Source: Branchiostoma belcheri
Lineage: Eukaryota; Chordata; Leptocardii; Amphioxiformes; Branchiostomatidae
DNA length: 64,000 nucleotides
Direction of reading: 5' to 3'
Assembly (NCBI RefSeq): GCF_001625305.1
Contig: NW_017802491.1
Span: 3,628,120-3,692,119, forward strand
Shown here one piece after another: positions 11,983 to 22,897 of this stretch (positions are counted from its first letter, which is position 1; each line of letters opens with the position of its first letter). The position numbers were made by a program, and so were the translations under genes. A model generated the notes under the pieces. The model did no database searches. It had not been told where the DNA came from and was given only the letters and a program-made list of their open reading frames with translations.

Positions 11983-14900
11983 TCACCCGAAGAAGGGCAG
12001 CACAGTGACGAGTCTCTCCCTGCCTGCCCCGGCCACCAGACCCTGGGTGTTCTGTACCACCACGTTCATCAGGTGACGTAAGTAGTTCTGCAGTCTCTTA
12101 CGACGGTCTTCCACAAACTTGGAGTCCTGTCAAATAGAGAAGGACATTCACATCAAGGACTGACACCATGTCTTATCAACACTATAGTTTGCACTGTCAC
12201 ATTGTTTTCAGCATACAATCATAATTATCTGATAATGTAGCAAAATGTTGCTGTCTGAGAAAAATGGAGGTGTTCATGGAACTATACGTTCACCGTGGTG
12301 GCAGGTGCAGAAAAAGAAAGTTGGTGAATTATTTGTTGCGGTAATGCTAAGTTTGACGGTACACGTAAATGTAACCACGAAAAACTGAACTCCCACAGAC
12401 CTTATTTCCTATGGCCTTCTTCGGAGGGAAGCCCAGTGATGCCACTGAGGGAAACTTCTTCTTCATCTGAGAGTGGAGCTCATAGAACTGAGCATATCTC
12501 CTGTAGATGTTCCACTCTTCATCTCGTATTCTGATGTACACCTGCACAGAAAGTGGGTTGTTCAGTTAGTGCCCCCAGCAGTGCATAAAAGAAGTGCAGG
12601 TACAAAATGGCAAATCTTCGAAGCTTGTATGATATGCCAAGGGGTGGTTATATTGGCTTTACAAAATTAATACAGATACAGATTTTTCAGACAAATGATA
12701 CACTTTACTGGCAATTGTGGCCTCTTCAGTGACTACAGGTATTTGAAACTGGTTTATGATTATTCATAACTTTTTACACTGTTATATTTGGTACTATATT
12801 TCCACTAGACTAAGTGATAATTGTGTTCGTAATTGTAAGTTTTTTTCTCAATCACCTGGTAAACATGGTGTGTGTCTGATGCCTTGCCACGTAGGAAGAC
12901 TGAAGGGATCCAGATGTTAACCAGTGCTCTGGTCACCAGGCTCCTGTATAACAACACATACAATACATGTATCAGCCAGGGTGAGGTCAAAATTCTACAG
13001 AACAATTTTAGACAATTTTAACTACATTAAACATGTACATGTACATGTACATGCACATACAGCTCAATAGCTTAGTTATCTCCACAGTACAAGAGCCCAA
13101 ATACTTCTAAGTTCTAAACTTTATCACATGAGCAACCAGAGTGCTAGATATATAGCATTGGGGTAGTTTTTGCATCCATTCAAAGTTGAGGCCATATAAT
13201 GTTATAGAAATAATGGATCAGTGACTCACAGGTCTGCATCAGTCCCACTGGTTTCCTCTGTAACACTGTCTTCTGGTAGCTGTGGACAGAAAAAAAAAAC
13301 TCTTTTCTATCACACTGTCCAGTATGCTGATAGAAATTTTATTCCAGAATACAAAGAATCAAGGTGTCCCCAACAACTTAACCTTTTCATTAGTTTGATG
13401 ACTATATAATTTACACATGTAATATGTATAGTTGATAACCCAAACTCTGATACTATCGTTGACTTTACTCCCAGTAAACATTTCTAAGAGAATGACTCAA
13501 ACTTACCGGTCCCCTGAGCTCCACCAGTTCCTCCTTCAGCCGCTGGATGAGGTTGTCCTTGGACAGCAGGTCCATGTGGAGGTGTTCATTGAACTGCATC
13601 AGTTCTCCATGCATCTCTGCCACCTACACAACATGCCCAGTTATAACACTGTTCTTACATAATACCAGATACCAATACACAATGTATATTGTGGCATACC
13701 CTTCCATATGTTATCGAAGATGCCAAAGACAAGAAAATGCATATTAATATTGCTGCTAAAAAGGAGCGTGAAAAATCATCAGGATAATGTTGACTCAGAC
13801 TAAAGCTATGTACGTAGCAGGTTTTGATTATACTGTTGCAGGGGGTCCCTGACACAGATGGTGGGCAGCTAGTCTTCAAGTGACTCTGTCCAGCAGATCC
13901 ACACCAGCAAGGCCACACTCTCTAATGTCCTTCAGACCTGACACACTACATCCAGGTCTTCTTTGGTCTACCCCAAACTCTGTTGCCTGTTTCACAATAA
14001 AGCTGTTAAATGATATCATACCTGAATGAGCTTCTCCTTGTACTGTGCAGCCTCCTCACTGTAGTCCACAGTTCCCTCAGGAGGAGGGGGAGGGGGGGCC
14101 GGCTGTTCATCCTCCTGTACCTTCACTAGGTCTGCCAGAACTGCAACATGCAGCACAGAGGTTAGTCATTTTTAAAGACTTTCCCAAAACGTTTTGACTT
14201 TGAATACAGCCAAAAACACCCAACCTACAGTTTCTTATACAATGATGTAGTACTTCATCAAAATAGTCAGGAAGACAATTTCTACTTACTCTCACTCCCC
14301 TGTGCCCCTTTCCTCTTCAACATCTGTACAGCCCCTACGTACTTCTTCAGCTGATGTTTCAGGACTTCATTCTCCCTAGAACAAAAAAGAGAAAAGTTAG
14401 CTTTCTTCTGAATCAGTACTATTCCAAAGAGACGCACTGTATGTACATATCAACTGCTCACTGACTACTAGTATATCAGTATCAATCAAACTTGATTAAT
14501 AAGCCACATGCCATGAGACCTTCTGAATTGCTCTACAAACCTTGTTAGAGCCTGTATCTTGGCTGTGCTTCTCTCCTGTTGTAAACTGTGCTTCTTCTTT
14601 AGTTCCTCTGTCTCCACTCTTAACCTGGCTGAGTTTTCCATTTCTGCATCCAGCAAGCTTCTCATGGACCTTCATACAAACAATGGAAATCAAAACTCAT
14701 CAGGTTTGAGTCAGCACATAGGAGAATAGACATCACAACAAAATTTATGGAGGTTAAAAAAAAATGACTTCTTGTTTTTTTACCTGTTTTGTTCCTCTAC
14801 TTCATCTTTCCTCAACATCATGGCCACCACAGCTTGTTTCAACTCACCTGTTCAAGATAGAGAGAAGGGAAGACAAAATGAAAATCAACTTTATCTTACT

Positions 14901-17900
14901 GATTATGATAAAAAGATTATGATATTGCAAAAAAAATCTCTGCATAGCATTGATACAAATACAGGTATGTCAAAGGCTTATTTGATTCAAAGCTGAATGT
15001 ACTTAAAGTTTCATGAATCCTTAATGGTGATAATTATATTAAGAAGTACTGATTTAGTAAATTTTTTGTGCCCATTCATGTTTTGACACATGGCTTTAAG
15101 TACACACAAAAGTGCCTTACTTGTTGACATGGTCTCATGTCTAGGTGAGGCTGGTAATGTAGCAACACTGCCATCTCCCTGTGTTCTCACTGAACTGTAA
15201 CATGGAAACTTACAGTCAGTAACTAACATAGAAATCAATAGGACTCATCAGCAGTGCTCTATCCACCATCTGTCCTTCTGTTATTTGGCTGAATTTTGCT
15301 GCTCATGATGGGCAAACATCTTGCCCAATCTGTCATCTTTGAAGGACAAAAATTGCCATTTAAATATATGAAAAGAGATTTCCTTAAACTAGGCATTGTC
15401 TACCAGCAAAATTTGTCCCTGTAAATGCAAAAAAAATAGGATTTTAGAGGGTCAAGATTTTAAAATGTTCCTGGGGAACATGCCACAAAAAAAAAGATGA
15501 CGGAAAAAATCAGACAGGCTAGAACACTCCTTATCAGGCATTAGGGCATTGTATATCAGAATGTAAAACAATCTAACATATCTAACATGCATAACATTTT
15601 TACTACAGGTAATCACATTTAGTATTACAAAAGTAATATGTACAAAAGTATCTGAAGAAGCATAAAGAAAGCAGATTCTAGGTGGACGGAAGAGATGGTG
15701 CAGATGTTGGACACACCTGGTGTGGATGTGTGAGGGCAGGTGTGCTGAAGATGGAAGTCTGAGAGAGGAGAGACACAGATTCAAGCACTTAAGCTACAAA
15801 AAAGGAAGGTAGGATGAAAGTAGAGCTACATATACATTGATACACATACATTGTTTCAGGACAGTCTTCACAATATGGTTCTGATTTATATAGGCCTTCT
15901 TTGTTACTCTGTCAGGACTACAGGAATATAGAAATAAAGAATTGACATTATAGATGCAGTCTAGATAGATCGGAAAAACATTTACCAAAGATATTGTGAT
16001 CACTCTTTCCTTAACTGAATGTAAACAGCACCTCTAAATGATACTAACACAATTAATGAACAGTGAAAACACCATGGTATATACATGTGGTCACCTATGA
16101 TAAACATCACACTAACCTGATGTCCAGGCCCTGTTGTGCCAGAGCAACTGCCATAGCTGCACTCTCCATGTCTGCTCCGTACTGAGGCAGGGAGTCTGAC
16201 CGGGGAAATGACTCTGGTCTGGCGTGGGACTCTGACATCGTCTCTGGAAGTCAGTTTGCAGAGAATAATTATCAACACCCGTAGTCATACCATTCTTAAG
16301 TCACATGTAACAGAATCTGATACATTCTGTTATACATGTACTATGTAAATAAGGATGGACAACAATAATCCAATTATAGTCTGACAAACTGAGAACAGAG
16401 TCAGAAAAGTTGGTACATGTACCTGAAGATGTGGTGAAGTCGTCTTCTGCAGTCACAGGAAACAGATCAGCCGTCTCTCCCGTCCTTTCCTCTCCGTACA
16501 ACATGAGATTCCCGGAGCCGTTATCAGACGACCTCCTGATGTCTTCCCCCATACTGTCCTCATCATACGACTGGGAGTCTGCCAGGTCCTTGGACCCCCC
16601 TGTACTGATGGACCACCTCGGAGCTGAGGGACTCCCTGACATCTCCTGGGAGGAAACTTCCTTCAGCTTCTTGCTGATGTAGTCTGTCTCGTCTTCCAGG
16701 GCATGCTGGTACTTCATCATGGACGAGTCGTACGGCGTGGGAGGCGGAGTCTTGACTGGGAAGGACGTGGAGAGGGTTTCCGGTGCGCTGGCGATCGTCC
16801 CTTCCTCCTCCCCTTGCTCCATCGACATGGCGTTCAGTCTCGCGTTCATGTAGTCCGAGCCTTCTAAGAGTTGACTTTGGTACGTCAACATGGCAGAGTC
16901 GTATGGAGTAGGGGGAGGAGTCTTTGTTGGGAAGGATGACGACAGATAAGACAGGTCAGGGCTGTCACTAGAGTAGCTCCTTGCTGGAACTTGATTATCA
17001 GGTACGATTGCTATAGGTGGGGATCCTGTTCCGAATTCAAGGCTTGGCTCTTTGACAGATCCAGAACCTTCATACGTTGGCTGTGACTTGGAAGCATAGA
17101 ACGGGCTTGGTGGAGAGTCACTGTCAATAATGGTGGCCACTTTCTTTTTCTTCTTCTTCTTGTCCTTCTTTTTGTCTTTGTTGGAAGTCATGTCTGTAAG
17201 AAAAGGAGGTGCCATATATCAGTGCATTAGTTAGTACAAATGCATGTAATGACACACCAGCTTTGCAGGCATGTGGCATGGTGGCAGCTTGCTATATACA
17301 TTTGTAACACTGAACGACTTGTTACACCTAACCTTTGAACATCTACATTGTAACTCTAAACATGCCTATATACAGATTGTGATACCGATATGTCTTAGTC
17401 AAGCATGTTCTGATGACAAACACCACTTATAGCAAGATAGCAAGACTGAAAGTACATGTACTACAGAAGACACTGACCTCCACTGGGCACATCTAATGCA
17501 TACACAGGTTGTGGTTCCTGCCCAGGTTTCTGACTGCTAACACCGCTGGTGACATTCCCCACCATGGTAGCCAGGGGCTCCAGTAGGGAGGTGGCTGATG
17601 CCTGTTTTACTGTGTTCAGTTCTGCCTTGTCAATATTGATGGCAAACAGTATGGAACCCAGACCTAGGGAAAAACCAACAATGGTACAGTCACAGGTTTA
17701 CACATGTACATGTAGAGAGGGCAACAACCTTTCTTATTTCAGCTTGCTGGAATTGTTTGGTTACATTTCAGATAAACATAATTCACATAAGGGAAAGATT
17801 AAGCAATTCAACCCATGCAAAAATCTGGCGGAAGTTTAGGTGGTATATTGTATCTAAGTACTGAAAGGCACCTATCTCCTAGTTGTTACAACTATCCAGG

Positions 17901-20900
17901 GGGGAAAAACAATATTGTAGTAGCAAGACAATTTATGATGTCACGAATTTGTGAAGAGGTCACCATGGAAACTATAAATATAAAACTGCCTACAAGTTTT
18001 TGCATCTAGATTATACAGACATGACTCTTCTGTCACACCAACAGAAGAGAGAATCTATAATCAGACAGATGTTAGTGTTGTTTACCTGCTGCCATGTTAG
18101 GAAGCATGCTGGACCTCTCATCATCTAGGACAAAGGCCCAGTCATCATAGTGTTGTCTGGAATCAACAGTATTGAACAATGTTAGACAGTTCCTCCAGTT
18201 CCCTATTCCTTAAAAAATGTATTTAGGATCATTACACAGTACAATGGAGACTAGATGTACAAATAAAAAGGTCACAAATATTAAAAGGCAATTCCATTTT
18301 TCAGTACTAGAGACAGTGAAAGCTTGCAGCATAATAATGTCAGACTTGAAATTAAGAAAGAAGCTTTCATCCTTCCTTTGCTGACATACAATGTACAATG
18401 TAAGTTCTCATACATTTGTATGTACGTAAGTGTTAGAAGTCTTTATACTTAGTTATAACGCACTTCGCACACTACAGAACTTCTGAAGTCAACTATTGCT
18501 CAGTCATCAGAAAGTCCCCAGTAAGAGTGAAGTCCATCTCCAGTACCTGAGTAGGTTAGTGTCTCCCAGTAAGGAGTGCAGGTATCTCTCCAGCGAGTGT
18601 TCATTCAGGGCAGACCTGAGCCACGCCCTGCCACGCCCTGCATCCGTGGTAACCTGCTGGAGCATCAGGTAGCGCTGCAACTCATGCTTGTTCAGATGTT
18701 CTCTCATGCACTGCCAGAACACTAGGGCGGGGAGAGTGGAGAATATTCTATCGTGAGTCAAATCTTCACTTACTTTTACAGACACAATTGAGAAAACTAA
18801 AGATGCAAAATACAGGACAAAACAATCAAATGGTGTTTTCACACTCACCTGGTTCTGTTTCACCTTTTATGTTGATACCTGTAACTTGTTGTGTTACTTG
18901 CCTGCTATGGAGATCACAAATTAACTACATTGCATGTAAACAATACAGTGAGAGAAGATATAATACTGTGGAAATAAAATCTGCATTCACTCAGAGACAT
19001 ATGCTAAATGATAACAACTTACTTGATTGCTGCCAGCCCCTTGGCTCTCTTCATCCCATGTTGAAGTACTGTTTCAAACTGGTTCAATAGACATACAACC
19101 CTGGGAAAAACAGAACAAAAACATCATGGTGTTAAACACAAATTCAAGGAAAAGTAGGTTAGGAGCAGTTCCAAATGAAAGTAGTGTACCTTATGTAATT
19201 ACACATAATTACACTTAATTTGAAATCAGGGAGTTAACATGCCATGTAAATTTTGCAAAAGTATGTACAATTTGACATGGACCCAAAAATGAAATCTACA
19301 AGGAAATGCTTGTTGAAACCTTATGTCATGACATAACAACTTTATTGCACAACAACAGTACATGTACATGGGCCTGGGTACAATGTCATGATGGGTTGCA
19401 CATGTCATGACATGTGCAGCATATTGCATTACAGGTATCCAGGTACGTGGTGTTACTCCATTATGGTTTTCCATTAGCCACTCATATACACAGCTCTGTG
19501 GTAAAAGCTAATGGAGGCAGCAGTGCACTTTTGAAAATTGTGATTGAGAATTGGTGATTGAGAATTGTGCAGTGTGGATGTCAAGTGGAAACAATGGGAT
19601 GTAACACAGAGTGACTGAATTATATATGTACGCAATGTGTTATTTTGTACAGCAATAGTGGGTGCATTTGAATTAGGTAATGGGGAAGGGGAAGGAGGGC
19701 TTCAACCCACCTGCTGTCACTATCTGTGGCCAGCTCTGTCCTCCCACCAAACCTGATTTGACACTGCAAAACAAAAAGAGATTTTTCCTAAAACCTCACC
19801 ACTACTCAGGAATATATAGCAAAGAAACGTTTGTAAATGTAACATCGCAAACGAATTAGTAGCCATCACACATGAAACATGGATTGTTTAATTTATTGTA
19901 GACAGCATGGAGGTAGACTCCATGTAGACAGTAAAAGACAGTGAAGGTAAAAACTGATCATTAATGACTACATTACCTGTTTGACTCCATCCAGAAGTCT
20001 GTCCAGTAGGTTTTGTCTCTCGGACTGATGAGGGTCGGCAGGTGCACCTGAATAACAACACATCAACATATCACAAATTATGCACTTATCATCATCTACT
20101 CATGCTATGTTTAAGCATACTGTTACTCCACTGAGTCTGAAAAGGTGCTAACTTAAAGACAAATAGAAATTTAAAGCACAGTCCATAGGCTTATCAGATT
20201 CAAGACTGCATAATGTTCCAGTTATCAACGAAATGCAATTCAAAATGTGTACATGCAAATGACCTACCCATCCAGTCCACATACATCAAGTTCATGATGA
20301 ATATGCCATTAACTCATATGAGATTATGATGGGGAGAAACAAGCAGGAAAGTTGGAACCGGGTAGAGAAACAACTTTCTTGACCACAATGCTCAGAAAAC
20401 TAAGCAATGAGGTGACCCAGTTGTTTAAGTCATGTGTTTATCACACCTATTCACACGTGTCTGTCCACATGGTAAAACACGCCGGACAAAGGTTGATTAC
20501 ATAATGTATTTGACACTTCATGCTGTGTTATTCAGGGTCATAATAATTCAAGCCACCCAGTTTATCTATATGTGATTAACTTCATTACAACTCATGTAAG
20601 AATAAAGCAGTTTACCTGCCCAAAGCAAGTACTGCATATACATCAAGTAAACAAAATAAGAACATAGTTTTTTTTCACCATTTATGACATCTGCAGTAGT
20701 CTATTGATCTTTATAATGCAAATTATGATAAGACAGTAACTTTGTTAATGTTATACATAATTCATGCAACAGATGGTTGTGAAAATATATTCTTACAAAA
20801 ACAAGAGACCTTCTGCTGCTTCTGCTTAACGTATATTTTCAAGTTTCAAGTTTCAAGTTTATTTATTTCACCAGGGCATACCTCAGATCAGTTGATCTGA

Positions 20901-22340
20901 TTTTCAGGTATCCCTGGGCACACATTAAAAATTACATACACAAGTTTAACGCAACAATATACAACAAATATTACAAACATTTACATATTATACAAAACAA
21001 TCACAGTATACAATATAGGCACATTTCATCTGCGGTCATCTACAGTCCGTTTTTAAAAGCTGACGTTGCTATCAGTTGCCGCTGGTCAGCAGCAAGACAG
21101 TTCCACAGGACTGGCCCTTGGTACTGCAGGCTGCCCTTGAAAGATTCCACATGTGCTTTGGGAGTGTCCAGCATTTTTATGACATTGTGATGAATACGAC
21201 GAGCATGTGTGTCGATACGTCCATTTACAACTGAACTACAGTTTTTGCCTCAAATTTCTGTGTGCTACTTTAAATGTCTTGAGCAACTGACTACAGGTTG
21301 TTGGTGTATTTCTGCCTCGTCATCATTACGAATATCATGGTAGCCAAGTTTTGACGTTACAGAGAGACACCGGGTCCTTATTTGCACAGTCGGCATGTAA
21401 ACAGGACGTTGGTCCAAACAAGTGTGTCACAAGATCACAGTATCACATGTTGACAAGCATCAGCAAAATCTATATTAACAGCGAGCAGATTATTATTGGA
21501 ATGAGCAGAGCACTTTGGACTAATGCCTCTGACCATTTACAGCTTAGAGGTACATATTCAATATTTTGTCAAAAACTTCTCTGTTACATAGCGGATCATA
21601 ATGACCCCCAGTGGGGGTCTTCACGCTTCGTTAAAAATTGAAAAATCTCAATATTTTAGACGAAATCTTGAGATCTTATGAGACAATATTGAGATTTTTT
21701 ATGACAATCTCCAGATCTTTCAGCAAATCTTAAGATGAAAAGAAAAGGTCTCAAGATCTTTCCAAATGTTTTCAAAGTATCTTGAGATTTTTCCATAACA
21801 TCTTGAGATGCTTTAAGAAATATCAAGATTTTTAAAGCAATCTTGAAAAAACGTGAGATCTTTTAAACAATCTTGATATTTTTTAAAGCATCTCGAGATG
21901 CTTTGGAAAAATCTCAAGATACTTTGAAAACATTTGGAAAGATCTTGAGACCTTTTGTTTTCATCTCAAGATTTTCTGAAAGATCTGGAGATTGTCATGA
22001 ACAATCTCAAGATTGTCTTATAAGATCTCAAGATTTCGTCTAAAATATTGAGATCTTTAGAATGAATCTTGAGATTTTTCAATTTTTAACGAAGCGTGAA
22101 GACCCCCACTGGGGGTCATTATGATCCGCTATGTAACAGAGAAGTTTGTGACAAAATATTGGATATGTACCTCTAAGCTGTAAATAGTCAGAGGCATAAT
22201 TTAGTCCAAAGTGCTCTGCTCATTCCAATAATAATCTGCTCGGTGTTATATGCAGTCACTTCTAAGTCCGCAATCAACTGAGTCTCTCTGAGCAATACAA
22301 GCATCAGACGATAGATCAGGTAACCTGTCTTACCGCTCAT
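11983..22340 (-). CDS. SNX29: SNX29, RUN and PX domain sorting nexin
   Basis: Coding exons, 5' to 3': 22334-22340, 19977-20047, 19711-19763, 19023-19100, 18849-18901, 18547-18721, 18086-18156, 17478-17663, 16423-17193, 16117-16243, 15717-15758, 15121-15194, 14784-14847, 14541-14669, 14290-14375, 14022-14140, 13507-13623, 13230-13279, 12856-12943, 12401-12541, 11983-12126. Phases are consistent: 881 residues (human 813). The first exon encodes only Met-Ser-Gly, as in human. The RUN domain is early (CQIRFGGR, GRGRAWLR, ALNEHSLERYLH). Next come a Lys-rich stretch near 237-249, a large Ser/Pro-rich exon, a coiled coil (ENEVLKHQLKKYVGAVQMLK) and a PX domain near 758-870 (NIWIPSVFLRGKA, RDEEWNIYRRY, PPKKAIGNK). 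Family knowledge: endosomal, phosphoinositide-binding trafficking protein. The last codons LPFFG are followed by an in-frame TGA that sits inside a GTGAGT donor-like site, so a further spliced exon is possible. Exons 15717-15758 and 15121-15194 are the least certain. Confidence 0.93.
12237..12355 (-). mobile_element. MITE copy C, partial, inverted
   Basis: The reverse complement matches the 3' half and middle of copies A and B (TAGCAAAATGTTGCTGTCTG, GTTCACCGTGGTGGCAGGTG). It lacks recognisable terminal repeats, so it is a truncated older copy. It lies in the last intron of SNX29. Confidence 0.7.
20836..21245 (-). mobile_element. LINE 3' end, 5'-truncated
   Basis: On the minus strand, reading down from about 21240, an open frame encodes the typical C-terminus of a non-LTR reverse transcriptase ORF (...RRIHHNVIKMLDTPK..., then GSLQYQGPVLWNCL). 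It is followed by a short 3' UTR with GAAATAAATAAA and a tail of TTGAAAC repeats at 20836-20866. Everything upstream is missing, as is usual after incomplete reverse transcription. CR1/L2-like by appearance; clade uncertain. It sits in SNX29 intron 1. Confidence 0.75.
21475..22250. mobile_element. Foldback palindrome, ~775 bp
   Basis: The left arm (from TTAACAGCGAGCAG at 21475) is repeated as its reverse complement in the right arm (ending CTGCTCGGTGTTA at about 22250). The centre is near 21861 and there is almost no unique loop. Each arm is about 385 bp. Outer parts are unique-looking (GGAATGAGCAGAGCACTTTG) and inner parts are built from short units like AATCTTGAGATTTT. A 17-bp near-palindrome, GACCCCCAGTGGGGGTC, occurs at 21603-21619 and, reversed, at 22101-22117. 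No ORF. Best called a foldback-type MITE. It sits in SNX29 intron 1, just inside the first donor. Confidence 0.85.
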
Positions 22341-22693
22341 AGTCTCCTCTTCGCGATGGATCACTGCGATTCTTCAAAAAGGGAGGCAAAAGTCTGCAGT
22401 AAACAGATTTTTCACTCCACTTCCATCGCTTCCTCTTCCCTTGGCACAGCCAAAATACGGTCAGGTCATGTTGGATTAGTCCACTACATATGTCGAAATT
22501 TAATTTTCTGTGTCTACATCTAAATATTTTCATGAAAATGTAGTTTTTCCGTGAAAATACGTTATTAAATGGATAATCTATTATAATATAATATCCATCA
22601 CCTATGTGTAAGCTTGATTTCAATGAATGTATATTTTTTCAAAACACCCCCTTTTAAAGCAATGTAACATTCCAGAGGTCATTCATCCGGGAA
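22341..22693. promoter_or_regulatory. Shared head-to-head promoter of SNX29 and RPL10
   Basis: About 350 bp separates the SNX29 start codon (minus) from the probable RPL10 transcription start (plus). It must hold the SNX29 5' UTR and both core promoters. A CCGGGAA motif just before the RPL10 start resembles an ETS core. No TATA box at a standard distance is obvious for either gene. Confidence 0.6.
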
Positions 22694-22720
22694 CTTCCTC
22701 TCTGCTCCCTCTTTCGCAAG
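22694..22720 (+). promoter_or_regulatory. RPL10 5'TOP leader exon
   Basis: A pyrimidine run, CTTCCTCTCTGCTCCCTCTT, is followed by TCGCAAG and a GTAAG donor at 22721. This is the form of a 5' terminal oligopyrimidine start. Ribosomal protein mRNAs use it for mTOR-dependent translational control. The leader would splice to 22894, four bases before the ATG. Confidence 0.7.
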
Positions 22721-22897
22721 GTAAGATTCCGATCACTACTTCATGCGATGTGGTCTCAAAATCCTCCGTCATCCGTGATATTTTAACACCATCTGTGCAA
22801 ATCATTACAATCAAACGTTAAAGTAAGAACCATTTAAGCTGTCAGAGTATTTTTTGTCAGTTGGTTAAGTCGTTTTTGTCTGTTTTCTTGCAGCAAA

